The notes under the pieces were generated by a model, which had not been told where the DNA came from, searched no databases, and was given only the letters and a program-made list of their open reading frames with translations. Source: Acidobacteriota bacterium (GTDB lineage: Bacteria > Acidobacteriota > JAAYUB01). From it: DNA of 52,010 nt. The stretch is taken from positions 148,943-200,952 of the forward strand of contig JAAYUB010000017.1 of the NCBI GenBank assembly GCA_012517875.1, given 5' to 3'. The position numbers and the translations under genes were made by a program. This document shows, one piece after another, positions 1-8,265 of the stretch. How positions within the stretch are numbered: position 1 is the stretch's first letter; each line of letters starts with the position of its first letter.

Positions 1-1464
1 CAGGGTCTCGGCGCTCTGACCGTCCGCCGGTGCCATGCTGATTCCGATGCTCGCGGCCGTGTGCAGCTCCTGACCGTCGATACTGATTGGCGTCGCGAGT
101 TCCTCGAGGATCCGGCTGGCGATCCGCCGCGCACCGGATTCGTCCACCTCCTGCAGGATGACGGTGAATTCGTCGCCCCCCATGCGCGCGACCGTGTCTT
201 CGCCGCGGACGCACCGCTGGAGGCGCCGGGCGGCTTCCTGCAGCAACCGGTCGCCCACCAGGTGGCCCAGCGTGTCGTTGACCACCTTGAATCGGTCGAT
301 GTCCACGAACAGCACCGCCATGGATCGGCCCAGCCGCTGGCTGTGGGCGAGCGCCAAGGTCAGCCGGTCGGTGAACAGAACCCGGTTGGGCAGGCCGGTC
401 AGAGCGTCGTGGAAGGCCTGGTGCGTGATCAGCGCCTCGCGCTGTTTCTGTTCCGAGATGTCATGGAATACCGACACATACTGGGCCACCCCGCCCTGGT
501 CGTCGAGGATCGAGGAGATCGTCAGCCATTGCGGGTACACTTCGCCGCTTTTGCGGCGGTTCCAGATCTCGCCCTCCCATCGCCCGGTGGCGATCAACTG
601 CTGCCAGAGGCTGCGGTAGAACTCGGGCGGGTGGTGATCGGACTTGAGGATGCGCGGGGTCTGGCCGAGAACCTCGTCCCCCGCATAACCGGTGATGGCC
701 GTGAAAGCGGGGTTGACGAACTGAATCCGTCCGTCGGCGTCCGTCACCACCACGCCTTCCTCGGTGTTCTCGATGATCTTGGCGGTCTGGCGGAGATGCT
801 GCTCCGCCTTCCGGCGCTCCGTCACGTCCTCCGTGATGCACACAGCGAACTGCGGCCGCCCGGCGGCGTCCCGGTGCATGGCGGCGTGCATCCGGGACCA
901 TAGCGTTCGGCCGGACTTCAGGACATAGCGCGCCTCCAGCGTGAACCGGTCGATGCGCCCCTTCAGAAAATCCTGGTAGTAGCGCTCGTGCCGGGTTCGA
1001 TCGTCCGGATGGAGCAGTTCGGCGTGTCCCATGTCGCGCAACTCGCGCTCGGAATAGCCGGTCATGGTCTGAAAATCGTCATTGGCCCGGAGGATCCGCC
1101 CATCGAGACCCACCATGAACACGCCGATGCCGGAACGGGCGAACAGCGTCTCGAAGCGGAGTTTGGAGTCCTCGAGCTCGCGTTCGGCGTCAAACCAGCG
1201 GATCACGTGCCGGATGGCCGGCCGGAACAGGGCGATCACCGGCCCGAGCAGCGCCGTCAGGATGGCCAGCTCCACGATCAGGCTGAGACTGAGGGACTGC
1301 CGGAGAACCGGAATCCACACCTCCAGCAGGCGGGACAGCAGGTGGGCCGACACCGACAGGGCCACCGCCACGGCCAGCAGCAGCTTTACGGAATGCCGCG
1401 GGTCGCGCACGCGGCGCTCCGTTGCGTCTGCCGGATTCCGGATAGGGGCTGCCCTGCGCGCCAT
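1..1464 (-). CDS. Membrane PAS-PAS-GGDEF diguanylate cyclase (3' end outside the window)
   Basis: Likely synthesises cyclic di-GMP in response to a PAS-sensed signal. Reading inward from the ATG at 1464 there are two hydrophobic segments (about residues 25-70), two PAS/PAC units (about 90-320, with the typical VTERR and DISEQ linkers) and a GGDEF domain with an intact MGGDEF active site. An RGED motif five residues before it matches the product-inhibition I-site. The frame is still open at base 1 after 488 codons, so the C-terminus, and any EAL domain, lies outside the window. GAGGA precedes the ATG. The gene begins 14 bases after the esterase gene ends, so it is probably the last member of a truA-esterase-GGDEF operon. 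The sensed ligand cannot be inferred. Confidence 0.9.
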   Translation of the reverse strand, partial: MARRAAPIRNPADATERRVRDPRHSVKLLLAVAVALSVSAHLLSRLLEVWIPVLRQSLSLSLIVELAILTALLGPVIALFRPAIRHVIRWFDAERELEDSKLRFETLFARSGIGVFMVGLDGRILRANDDFQTMTGYSERELRDMGHAELLHPDDRTRHERYYQDFLKGRIDRFTLEARYVLKSGRTLWSRMHAAMHRDAAGRPQFAVCITEDVTERRKAEQHLRQTAKIIENTEEGVVVTDADGRIQFVNPAFTAITGYAGDEVLGQTPRILKSDHHPPEFYRSLWQQLIATGRWEGEIWNRRKSGEVYPQWLTISSILDDQGGVAQYVSVFHDISEQKQREALITHQAFHDALTGLPNRVLFTDRLTLALAHSQRLGRSMAVLFVDIDRFKVVNDTLGHLVGDRLLQEAARRLQRCVRGEDTVARMGGDEFTVILQEVDESGARRIASRILEELATPISIDGQELHTAASIGISMAPADGQSAETL

Positions 1465-1478
1465 GGGCGTTTTCCTCG

Positions 1479-2666
1479 TCACTCAGCGGCGGGGCCGCGG
1501 TCGGCGTTTCGGCCGGCACTCCGTCCGCCGAAACTCCAGCGGAGCCCGTCACGCAGGGTGTCCCGCCACAATCCCCAGCTGTGCCCCTGGGGCAGCACGC
1601 GCTCCATCACGCCGCGGACCGTGGGATTGCGCCGCAGATCGGCGGCGAAGCGCTCGTTGGCCGCAACGAAATCCAGTCCACAGATGGCACGCTCGTAACT
1701 GCCCCAAACGAGGTAGAAGCGCGTGGGGAGGAGCGCCTCGGCCACCTTCAGCCCGAACGGCTCCCGCTCCTGCTTCAGGAAGCGCGAGCGCCTTGCCGGC
1801 GGATAGGCCAGGTTGAAGGCGCCGGACTGGCAGACGCAGCCGCCGAACACGCCCGGGTGGCGATAGGCGGCATAGCCAGCGGCCAGCGCGCCCAGTGAGT
1901 CGCCGGCCATCACCCGCCGGGCCGGCTCGCGCGTCAGGCTGTAGCGTCCGGCCAGCTCCGGCAGCAGCTCCTCGGCGAGAAAATCGGCATAGGCGGCGTT
2001 CACCGTGTAGTCCCGGGTGCGGTCGCCGTGGTGGATGAAGACCCCTACCGCCGCCAGTTCGCCGACTTGCTCCATGTAACCGAGGATCCGGTCGGCCAGG
2101 CCCAGCGCCAGATACTCCGCGCCGTCGTGGAAGCACACCACCGGCCAGCGGCGCCGGGGCGTGTAGGCCGCCGGCAGGCAGACCGTGACGCGGCGCGAGC
2201 CGGCCAGTTGTCGGCTGCGCACCCGGAACGACTCGCGCGGCCCCAATGGCGCCGATGCGTCCAGGTCCGCTTCGGGTGCGGACCGGTACCGGGGCATGCG
2301 CAGTTCCGAGTTCTCACCGCCTCCCTCGGAGATCACTCGGGGGTTGAGCGGATCCATCCGCCACTCCCCGTCAACGACGAACTTGTAGTCCAGACGCGCC
2401 GCCGGCTCGAATGCCATCTCCAGTGTGAACAGGTCGGTGCCGGGAATTCGGGACAGCGGCAGCCGCCGCCGCCAGCCTGTCATGTCACCGGTGACGGCGA
2501 CCCGCCGGGCGGATCCACGAAAGACAAAGACCGCCCGGTCCTCGCCCACTACCGGGAAACCGAGCCGTTCCTGCAGGCCGGGGAAACGCCGGTCGAGATA
2601 CTGCTGGCGATCGGCGCCGGGCTGCCGGGTCAGCTCGTCGATAAACCGGATCCAACGATTGATCAT
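1479..2666 (-). CDS. Enterochelin-esterase-like alpha/beta hydrolase with N-terminal CBM48-like domain
   Basis: Predicted serine esterase of the Fes/IroE-like (esterase D) family. Residues about 45-130 form an E-set/CBM48-like domain (VAVTGDMTGW, then LDYKFVVDGEWRMDP), as in AMPK-type glycogen-binding modules and in bacterial enterochelin esterases. The hydrolase domain follows (about 155-380), with nucleophile Ser257 in GDSLGA and a C-terminal LPQGHSW carrying the likely catalytic His. No signal peptide is obvious. No siderophore biosynthesis genes are nearby, so siderophore hydrolysis should not be assumed and a general ester substrate is as likely. The gene starts 34 bases after truA ends and is followed closely by the GGDEF gene. 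Confidence 0.8.
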   Translation of the reverse strand: MINRWIRFIDELTRQPGADRQQYLDRRFPGLQERLGFPVVGEDRAVFVFRGSARRVAVTGDMTGWRRRLPLSRIPGTDLFTLEMAFEPAARLDYKFVVDGEWRMDPLNPRVISEGGGENSELRMPRYRSAPEADLDASAPLGPRESFRVRSRQLAGSRRVTVCLPAAYTPRRRWPVVCFHDGAEYLALGLADRILGYMEQVGELAAVGVFIHHGDRTRDYTVNAAYADFLAEELLPELAGRYSLTREPARRVMAGDSLGALAAGYAAYRHPGVFGGCVCQSGAFNLAYPPARRSRFLKQEREPFGLKVAEALLPTRFYLVWGSYERAICGLDFVAANERFAADLRRNPTVRGVMERVLPQGHSWGLWRDTLRDGLRWSFGGRSAGRNADRGPAAE

Positions 2667-2700
2667 CGCGGGGCCATTCGGTCAAAGTCGCTCACCGCCG

Positions 2701-3585
2701 TCACCCAGCTTCTGGCCGGGTCGGGCGGCGCGTTGCCGGATTGGATGCACACGGCGCCGTCGGGGATTTGCATGGCTCGTCCGGCAGCCCGGCCCCGCGC
2801 ACCACCCGCTCGAGCCGGAGCACCGGGCGGAGTTCGCCGGGCGGCGGATCATCCGCGAACCGCACGCACTCCAGGAAGAGCCCCGAGGGCGGTGCGGTCC
2901 AGCGGGCGGGCTCAGGCGACGGGCCGTCGAAGTACGCATCAACCTGTTCCCGGGTGAGCCGGCCGGCGCCCACCGCCACCACCGTGCCCACCAGGCGCCG
3001 GACCAGTTTCCACAGGAAATGGGTGCCACTCACCCGAAACAGGATCAGGTCGCCGCACTCGCGGAGCTCGAATTCGCTCAGCTCGATCTTGGTGGATTTG
3101 TCCTCCAGTCGCTTGTCGACGAACGAGCGGAAGTCGTGCCGGCCGACGATTCGGGCGGCCACGGCCCGCATGCGCGGCAGGTCCAGCGGATCCTTGACCC
3201 ACCAGACGTACCGCTTGCCGAACGCCGTTTTCCGACGCGACACCTGGTACAAGTAGCTCCGTGACCGGGCATGGTAGCGAGCGTGGAAGCGGGGCGGCAC
3301 CGGCCACACCTGCAGCACGGTGATGTCCGGTGGGAGAATGTCGTTGAACGCTCGGATGATCTCGTCCGGCGGGCGGGATTTGGATACCTCGATGTGCGCC
3401 ACCTGGCCCAGGGCGTGGACACCCGCATCCGTCCGGCCCGCCCCGAGGAGTTCCAGTTCCTCAACGCCGAATACTGACCGGGCCGCGGCCAGCATTTCAC
3501 CCTGGACGGTGCGTGTGTTCCGCTGCAACTGCCAGCCACCGTAACGGGTGCCGTCGTACTCCAGCAGCAGCTTGTACCTGGCCAT
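2701..3585 (-). CDS. truA: tRNA pseudouridine(38-40) synthase TruA
   Basis: Converts uridines 38-40 of the tRNA anticodon arm to pseudouridine. The family signature GAGRTDAGVHALGQ places the catalytic aspartate at Asp53. Other TruA hallmarks are YDGTRYGGWQ near the N-terminus, FHARYHARSRSYLY and the late FLWKLVRRLVGT motif. I chose the ATG at 3585 because AAGGAGG sits just upstream and the product then begins MARYKLLLEYDGT, like other TruA proteins; an in-frame extension to 3645 has no such support. The 294-residue length is slightly long because of a proline- and arginine-rich C-terminal tail after the conserved domain. It heads the operon with the esterase and GGDEF genes. Confidence 0.95.
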   Translation of the reverse strand: MARYKLLLEYDGTRYGGWQLQRNTRTVQGEMLAAARSVFGVEELELLGAGRTDAGVHALGQVAHIEVSKSRPPDEIIRAFNDILPPDITVLQVWPVPPRFHARYHARSRSYLYQVSRRKTAFGKRYVWWVKDPLDLPRMRAVAARIVGRHDFRSFVDKRLEDKSTKIELSEFELRECGDLILFRVSGTHFLWKLVRRLVGTVVAVGAGRLTREQVDAYFDGPSPEPARWTAPPSGLFLECVRFADDPPPGELRPVLRLERVVRGAGLPDEPCKSPTAPCASNPATRRPTRPEAG

Positions 3586-3693
3586 GCCCGGCCTCCTTGT
3601 GCGCCCCGCCGCGAACCGCCGGGCAGGGACTCCGATGATATGCAATGCATGATCTTAGCGCGCCGCGGCGCCCGGCCCAAAACGAAAAGAATG

Positions 3694-3735
3694 GTAATAA
3701 TATTTAATGTATTATTATTACATGTATGCTATATT
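3694..3735 (+). promoter_or_regulatory. Palindromic operator overlapping an extended -10 promoter
   Basis: A conspicuous AT-rich island in GC-rich DNA. GTAATAAT at 3694-3701 is perfectly complemented by ATTATTAC at 3714-3721, and an extended -10 (TG-C-TATATT, 3727-3735) follows directly. The palindrome sits where a -35 region would be, an arrangement typical of repressor control. The gene downstream (3845) encodes a ribbon-helix-helix-like protein, so autoregulation is a reasonable guess. Sequence supports the palindrome; the regulatory role is inferred. Confidence 0.5.
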
Positions 3736-3844
3736 TCAACAGTTCGTCAAACACGGCTCGTGTACGGCACGCTTAGACGCATCGATTGACTGATTTCGAT
3801 CTGGTGACGACAACCGCCGCGCGACGTCGCAAGGAGAAACCATC

Positions 3845-4195
3845 ATGAAGGATGAAACCCGTCAGAAGGTCAAATCGGATTTCAAGGAGTTCGTGGGCTC
3901 GGCCAAACAGGCGGCCACCGAAATCAGCGAACAGCTGGGGCGCCAGGCCGAGAAAATCATAGATGAGGCGAAGGCCGTGCACCGACAGCTCATCGTGTCG
4001 GTCCGGCTGGACGACGAGTCGGTGCATCGTCTGGAGCAACTGCTGGAAGCCGGCGTCTGCCACACCCGGTCCGAAGCCGTCGCCTTTCTCACCCGCGAGG
4101 GGATCAAGGCCCGGCGCGACCTGTTCGACAAGATCGATCAGAAGATCGAGGAGATCCGGCGCATCCGCGAGGAGTTGCGACAGCAGGCGTTCTGA
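3845..4195 (+). CDS. Small ribbon-helix-helix-like protein with amphipathic helices
   Basis: Unrecognised 116-residue protein. The N-terminal third is a charged helix (KSDFKEFVGSAKQ...). The middle (about 50-85) reads IVSVRLDDESVHRLEQLLEA followed by HTRSEAVAFLTREGI, which matches the strand-helix-turn-helix pattern of MetJ/Arc/CopG-type DNA-binding proteins. The C-terminus is a charged, probably coiled-coil helix. AAGGAG lies eight bases before the ATG. It may bind DNA, possibly its own palindromic promoter at 3694-3721, but the RHH assignment rests on pattern alone. There is no toxin gene beside it: the next 770 bases hold only repeats, so a conventional toxin-antitoxin pair is not supported. 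Confidence 0.7.
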   Translation: MKDETRQKVKSDFKEFVGSAKQAATEISEQLGRQAEKIIDEAKAVHRQLIVSVRLDDESVHRLEQLLEAGVCHTRSEAVAFLTREGIKARRDLFDKIDQKIEEIRRIREELRQQAF

Positions 4196-4280
4196 GGCGG
4201 TGATGATACATCCGCCTCGGCGTGCCTTTCGCCGGGGTGCTCTGGCTCCGATACCCCGCTTTGTGATGTACGGGCGTATG

Positions 4281-4731
4281 CCGCGTTTGACGCACGCGGC
4301 CCGATGTACCGCGCCGCCTGGCGGCCGCGAGTTCAGCCACGGCACGAACGTGCAGTACTCGCGCCACTGCCCTATGCCGCGTTCGCCGAACGCGGCCCGC
4401 GGTACGATCCCGCCGCACCAGCGGCGGCGTGTAGCCAGGACCGACAGGTCCGGGTCCGCCGCGGGTCCGTGCGGCCGAGCTCTGCAGGAGCAACGGGGAA
4501 AGGCTGACGATGGGGGGCCCCATGTATGGCCCCATTCCGGGTTGTGCCGAACGGCACAGGGGAACAGCCATATTCTCCCAAGGGTCATTGGCTCTGTCAC
4601 GTGTCCTTGGCTTCGTCTCGTGTCCTTGGCTCTGCCCCATTTCCACCGCCCCGGCGCGGCCGGGCCGCGGGAGCGAGCGATCCGATCCCACGGATCGTGC
4701 AGATTCAGCGAACCGCGTCCGGCGGACGCGG
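4281..4731. repeat. Three copies of a CCGCGT-hairpin repeat
   Basis: Three 19-base hairpins share CCGCGTNN-loop-NNACGCGG: 4281-4299 (imperfect, six-base arms), 4377-4395 (eight-base perfect arms, loop GCC) and 4713-4731 (eight-base perfect arms, loop GGC). Each is followed within about 10 bases by GTAC. A perfect 19-bp inverted repeat also brackets much of the gap: 4316-4334 is the reverse complement of 4844-4862. The 770-base interval between the genes at 4195 and 4967 shows no credible coding sequence and looks like decayed or clustered extragenic palindromes. Confidence 0.65.
4582..4638. repeat. Three tandem copies of a 19-bp repeat
   Basis: Bases 4582-4600, 4601-4619 and 4620-4638 are successive 19-bp units sharing the core TGTCCTTGGCT; the first unit is the most diverged (GGTCATTGGCT). 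The run lies in the non-coding repeat-rich interval. The period is not a multiple of three and no function is apparent. Confidence 0.7.
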
Positions 4732-4781
4732 CGTACGGTTAGTCGCGGAAAGCCAGATCCCGGCGCTCGCTCCGCAGAAAA

Positions 4782-4809
4782 CCAGAGCGCAGACGTATCG
4801 ACGCACTCC
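4782..4809 (-). repeat. Distant REP-like unit of the 49-50 kb family
   Basis: On the minus strand this 28-base unit begins GGAGTGCG and ends CGCTCTGG, the same frame and length as the units flanking the transposase at 49493-50023. The homology continues past the unit: the minus-strand sequence goes on with a TTTTC-GCGGAGCG-GCGCCGGGATC tract (about 4752-4781) that matches 50250-50277. It shows that the repeat family is dispersed and not confined to the transposase locus. Confidence 0.75.
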
Positions 4810-4889
4810 AGGCCGGCGCCAGATCACCGCGGTCGTGCAGCGCGAACTCGCGGCCGCCAGGCCGCGAGGTGCTTCGGGCCCACCCGAAG

Positions 4890-4918
4890 TTGCATTTGCC
4901 TCCGGGAATTCCTACAAT
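4890..4918 (+). promoter_or_regulatory. Sigma-70-like promoter for the DUF218 gene
   Basis: TTGCAT (4890-4895), a 17-base spacer and TACAAT (4913-4918). It lies 48 bases before the chosen GTG start at 4967 and just after the repeat cluster. Confidence 0.55.
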
Positions 4919-4966
4919 AGCCGCACCCGCGCCGACGGCGGCAATCGCGGGCCGGAGACAGCGCCG

Positions 4967-5719
4967 GTGTTTTTCCTGAAAAAACTGCTCAGAGCCGTGA
5001 TCCTGCCGCCCGGGCTGTTGGTGGCGGTGTTCGCCGCCTGGGGCATCTGGCGGCTCGCCCACCGCCGCCGCTCGGGCTGGTGGTTGCTGGGCGGGGCGCT
5101 GCTGCTCTATCTGCTGTCCATCGGCGCCACCGCCAACCGGTTCCTGGACCTCGTCGAGATGCAGGGATGGGATGCGGCCGCGGTCGTCGCGGCCGACGTG
5201 ATCGTCCTGCTGGGCGGGGGACTCGTGGAGGGCGTGCCCGATTTTTCCGGCACCGGCACGCCTGCGCCCGACGCCATGGGCCGCGTGGTGGACGCCGTGC
5301 GCATCCACCAGCAGCAACCCCGGCCCATCATCTTCTCCGGCGGCGCAGTGGCCGGCTGCGAGCCGGAAGCGCCGGTGGTCCGGCGACTGCTCATGGATCT
5401 GGGCGTACCCGCCTCAGATATCATCCTGGAATCCGAAAGCCGCGACACCGCCGAAAACGCCGTGAACGTCCGCCGCCTGATGGATGCGCACGGTTTCCGC
5501 CGGGCCGTGCTGGTCACATCGGGCTACCACTTGCCGCGCGCGCTGTATCTGTTCCGCCGGGTCGGCGTCGACTGCACCGGCTACCCGGCCAACCTCCAGG
5601 CCGAGCGCAAGCGGCGGCTGAACTACCTGGATTTTTTCCCCAGCGCCGACAATTTCCGCAAGAGCGTAACCGCCATGACCGAACTGCTAGGGATGGCGTT
5701 CTACCGCTGGCTCGCTTGA
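4967..5719 (+). CDS. Membrane-anchored DUF218 (YdcF/SanA-like) protein
   Basis: Member of the DUF218 family, which includes ElyC, SanA and YdcF and is linked to envelope integrity; the biochemical activity is unsettled. The product has two N-terminal membrane segments (about residues 5-22 and 32-52). The DUF218 core follows: ADVIVLLGGG, IIFSGG, then ESRDTAENAVN and VLVTSGYHLPRAL, the usual conserved blocks. I start it at GTG 4967 because GGAGA lies eight bases upstream, a good promoter lies at 4890-4918, and the product then begins with a normal N-in anchor (MFFLKKLLRA). The longer open frame upstream runs through repeats. The 250-residue length is typical of ElyC-like members. Confidence 0.85.
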   Translation: MFFLKKLLRAVILPPGLLVAVFAAWGIWRLAHRRRSGWWLLGGALLLYLLSIGATANRFLDLVEMQGWDAAAVVAADVIVLLGGGLVEGVPDFSGTGTPAPDAMGRVVDAVRIHQQQPRPIIFSGGAVAGCEPEAPVVRRLLMDLGVPASDIILESESRDTAENAVNVRRLMDAHGFRRAVLVTSGYHLPRALYLFRRVGVDCTGYPANLQAERKRRLNYLDFFPSADNFRKSVTAMTELLGMAFYRWLA

Positions 5720-5747
5720 GCCGTCGCGCCGCATATCGCCGCCGCGC

Positions 5748-5776
5748 TTGATTCCCGGACTGAAAAACGATAATCT
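5748..5776 (+). promoter_or_regulatory. Sigma-70-like promoter for cydAB
   Basis: TTGATT (5748-5753), exactly 17 bases, then TAATCT (5771-5776), ahead of the cydA start at 5842. No FNR- or ArcA-like palindrome was recognised around it. Confidence 0.55.
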
Positions 5777-5841
5777 GTTATTCGACCCAACGGTATCCGA
5801 GTTTCACCGGCCGTCCGCAATCCGGACGCATGGAGCGCACG

Positions 5842-7191
5842 ATGGACGTACTGTTCCTGTCCCGACTGCAGTTCGCCCTGACCATCGCTTTCCACTATCT
5901 GTTTCCGCCCCTGAGCATCGGCCTCGGTGTCATCCTCGTGGCCATGGAGGGGATGTATCTGAAGACCAAAAATCCACTGTTTCACCAGATGACCCGCTTC
6001 TGGGTGCGCATCTTCGGTTTGATTTTCGCCCTGGGCGTCGCGTCGGGCATCGTCATGGAGTTCCAGTTCGGGACCAACTGGTCGGCCTATTCCCGCTTCG
6101 TGGGCGACGTGTTCGGCAGCGCCCTGGCCGCCGAGGGTGTGTTTGCGTTTTTCCTCGAATCCGGGTTCCTGGCCATCCTCCTGTTCGGCTGGGACAAGGT
6201 CAGCCCGCGCATGCATTTCATCTCGACGATTTTGGTCGCTGCCGGCGCCCATTTCAGCGCCGTCTGGATCATCGTGGCCAACTCGTGGCAGCAGACCCCT
6301 GCCGGGCATCACGTCGTCATGGGCCCCAACGGCCCCCCGGCCGAGATCGTCGCTTTCTGGCAAGTCGTTTTCAATCCGTCCACCCTGGACCGGCTGAGCC
6401 ACGCGGTGCTGGGCGGCTGGCAGGCGGCGGCGTTCTTCGTGCTCAGCGTGAGCGCGTGGTACCTGCTGCACCGGCGCCATACGGAGTTTGCGAAAATCTC
6501 GATGAAGGTGGGACTGGTGGTGGCGGCGTTCGCCTCGCTGATGCAGCTGGCGACGGGCCATTCCAGCGCCATGGGAGTGAGCCGGAACCAGCCGGTGAAG
6601 CTGGCGGCGTACGAAGGGCACTTTGAGGCGTCCGCCCCGGCACCTCTCTACCTGTTCGGCTGGGTGGACGAGAACGCGGAGACTGTTCGCTTCGGCGTCC
6701 GCGTGCCCGGCTTGCTCAGCTGGATGATCCACGGCGACCCGGCTGCGCCGGTGGCGGGGCTGCGGGCGGTGCCGCCCGGTGAGCGGCCGCCGGTCAACCT
6801 GGTGTTCCAGACGTACCACCTCATGGTGGCGCTGGGCATGGCGCTGTTGGCGCTGTCCTGGTTCGGCCTGTTCATGTGGTGGCGGGGCCGGTTGTTCGAG
6901 ACGCGCTGGCTGCAGTGGATTCTGGTCTTCGCTGTGCTGGGTCCCCAACTGGCCAATCAGGCCGGCTGGGCGTCGGCCGAAGTGGGCCGCCAGCCGTACA
7001 TCGTCCACGGTCTGCTGCGCACCACCGACGCCCTGTCGCCGGTGGTCGGCGCCGGCGAGGTGCTGACGTCGATCATCCTGTTCGGCCTGGTCTACCTGCT
7101 GCTCTTCATACTCTTTATCTACCTGCTCAACGAGAAGATCCAGCACGGGCCCGTCGAAGACGACACCGCGGGGGAGGGACAACGGGCATGA
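5842..7191 (+). CDS. cydA: Cytochrome bd ubiquinol oxidase subunit I
   Basis: Quinol-oxidising, haem-bearing subunit of the bd-type terminal oxidase in the cytoplasmic membrane; it reduces O2 to water with high affinity. The start [27 protein letters not shown] is diagnostic, with His18 as the haem b595-side ligand. [10 protein letters not shown] and the late [20 protein letters not shown] block are also conserved. The Q-loop contains [10 protein letters not shown], keeping the Lys and Glu used for quinol oxidation, and the 449-residue length indicates the short-Q-loop class. ATG 5842 is preferred over 5830 because GGAG sits six bases before it. The stop overlaps the cydB start by four bases (ATGA). 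Confidence 0.95.
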   Translation: MDVLFLSRLQFALTIAFHYLFPPLSIGLGVILVAMEGMYLKTKNPLFHQMTRFWVRIFGLIFALGVASGIVMEFQFGTNWSAYSRFVGDVFGSALAAEGVFAFFLESGFLAILLFGWDKVSPRMHFISTILVAAGAHFSAVWIIVANSWQQTPAGHHVVMGPNGPPAEIVAFWQVVFNPSTLDRLSHAVLGGWQAAAFFVLSVSAWYLLHRRHTEFAKISMKVGLVVAAFASLMQLATGHSSAMGVSRNQPVKLAAYEGHFEASAPAPLYLFGWVDENAETVRFGVRVPGLLSWMIHGDPAAPVAGLRAVPPGERPPVNLVFQTYHLMVALGMALLALSWFGLFMWWRGRLFETRWLQWILVFAVLGPQLANQAGWASAEVGRQPYIVHGLLRTTDALSPVVGAGEVLTSIILFGLVYLLLFILFIYLLNEKIQHGPVEDDTAGEGQRA

Positions 7192-8216
7192 GCACGCTGC
7201 TTGACCTGAACACGATCTGGTTCATCCTCGTGGGCGTCCTGTTCGCCGGCTACGCCGTCCTGGACGGGTTCGACCTGGGCGTCGGGGCCCTGCATCTGTT
7301 CACCCGAACCGACACCGAGCGCCGGATCATGATCAACGCCATCGGCCCGGTCTGGGACGGCAACGAGGTCTGGCTGGTCACCGGGGGCGGCGCGCTGTTC
7401 GCGGCGTTTCCGGAGGTGTACGCCACGGCCTTTTCCGGATTCTATCTCGCGTTCATGCTGCTGCTAGTGGCGCTGATCTTCCGGGCGGTGGCCATCGAGT
7501 TTCGCTCCAAGCAGCCCGGGCGGCGGTGGCGGCAGATGTGGGACATCAGCTTCGCGGTGAGCAGCGTCGTCTCCAGCCTGCTCATCGGGATCGCGCTGGG
7601 CAACATCGCCTGGGGCATCCCGCTGACCGAACGGTACGAGTTCGCCGGCTCGTTTCTCGCCCTGCTGCACCCGTATGCGTTGCTGGTGGGCGTCACCACT
7701 GTGGCGCTGTTCATGATGCACGGCGCCATCTACACGGTGATGAAGACCGACGGCGAGCTGCAAGCCAAGGTCCGCGGCTGGGTGAACCACACCATCATCG
7801 GCTTCATCATCTGTTACGCGACCACCACCATGGCCACCCTGCTGTACGTACCCAACATGACCGACACCATCAAGCGCTACCCGGTTCTCTTTCTCGTGGC
7901 GCTGCTGAACATGCTGGCCATCGCCAACATCCCCCGCGAGATCCATCACGGCCGCGAGTTCCACGCCTTTCTGTCGTCGTGCGCCGCCGTACTCGCCCTG
8001 CTGACCCTGTTCGGCATCGGCATGTATCCTAACCTGATCTTCTCCAACCCGGCCGCGGCACACAGTCTCACGGTGTACAACGCCGCCTCCTCGCCCCAGA
8101 CGCTGGGGATCATGCTGGTCATCGCGCTGCTGGGGATGCCGCTGGTGATCGCCTACACGATCAGCATCTACTGGATCTTCCGCGGCAAGGTGAAACTGAC
8201 CGCTACCAGCTACTGA
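7188..8216 (+). CDS. cydB: Cytochrome bd ubiquinol oxidase subunit II
   Basis: Second membrane subunit of the bd oxidase, structurally required for haem assembly. It begins with the family pattern [27 protein letters not shown] and has the conserved [23 protein letters not shown] block, followed by six or more further membrane helices; 342 residues is normal. Translation is coupled to cydA through the ATGA overlap. No cydX-like small ORF and no cydDC transporter genes are visible immediately downstream, where a convergent gene follows after about 50 bases. Confidence 0.95.
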   Translation: MSTLLDLNTIWFILVGVLFAGYAVLDGFDLGVGALHLFTRTDTERRIMINAIGPVWDGNEVWLVTGGGALFAAFPEVYATAFSGFYLAFMLLLVALIFRAVAIEFRSKQPGRRWRQMWDISFAVSSVVSSLLIGIALGNIAWGIPLTERYEFAGSFLALLHPYALLVGVTTVALFMMHGAIYTVMKTDGELQAKVRGWVNHTIIGFIICYATTTMATLLYVPNMTDTIKRYPVLFLVALLNMLAIANIPREIHHGREFHAFLSSCAAVLALLTLFGIGMYPNLIFSNPAAAHSLTVYNAASSPQTLGIMLVIALLGMPLVIAYTISIYWIFRGKVKLTATSY

Positions 8217-8220
8217 GCGG

Positions 8221-8259
8221 CACCGCTGCGCCGATGCGCCCTTGCCCGGTCCAGCGGTG
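8221..8259. terminator. Possible bidirectional terminator hairpin
   Basis: CACCGCTG (8221-8228) pairs perfectly with CAGCGGTG (8252-8259) across a 23-base loop in the 49-base gap between convergent genes. No T-run follows, so termination is a guess from placement. Confidence 0.3.
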
Positions 8260-8265
8260 TTGCGG

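Noticed and set aside
1479-2666. Siderophore (enterobactin) esterase assignment
   Set aside because: The family fits, but no siderophore synthesis or uptake genes are adjacent and it sits in a truA operon, so only a general esterase call is supported.
3845-4195. Antitoxin of a toxin-antitoxin pair
   Set aside because: No toxin frame lies beside it: truA is upstream on the other strand and 770 bases of repeats follow.
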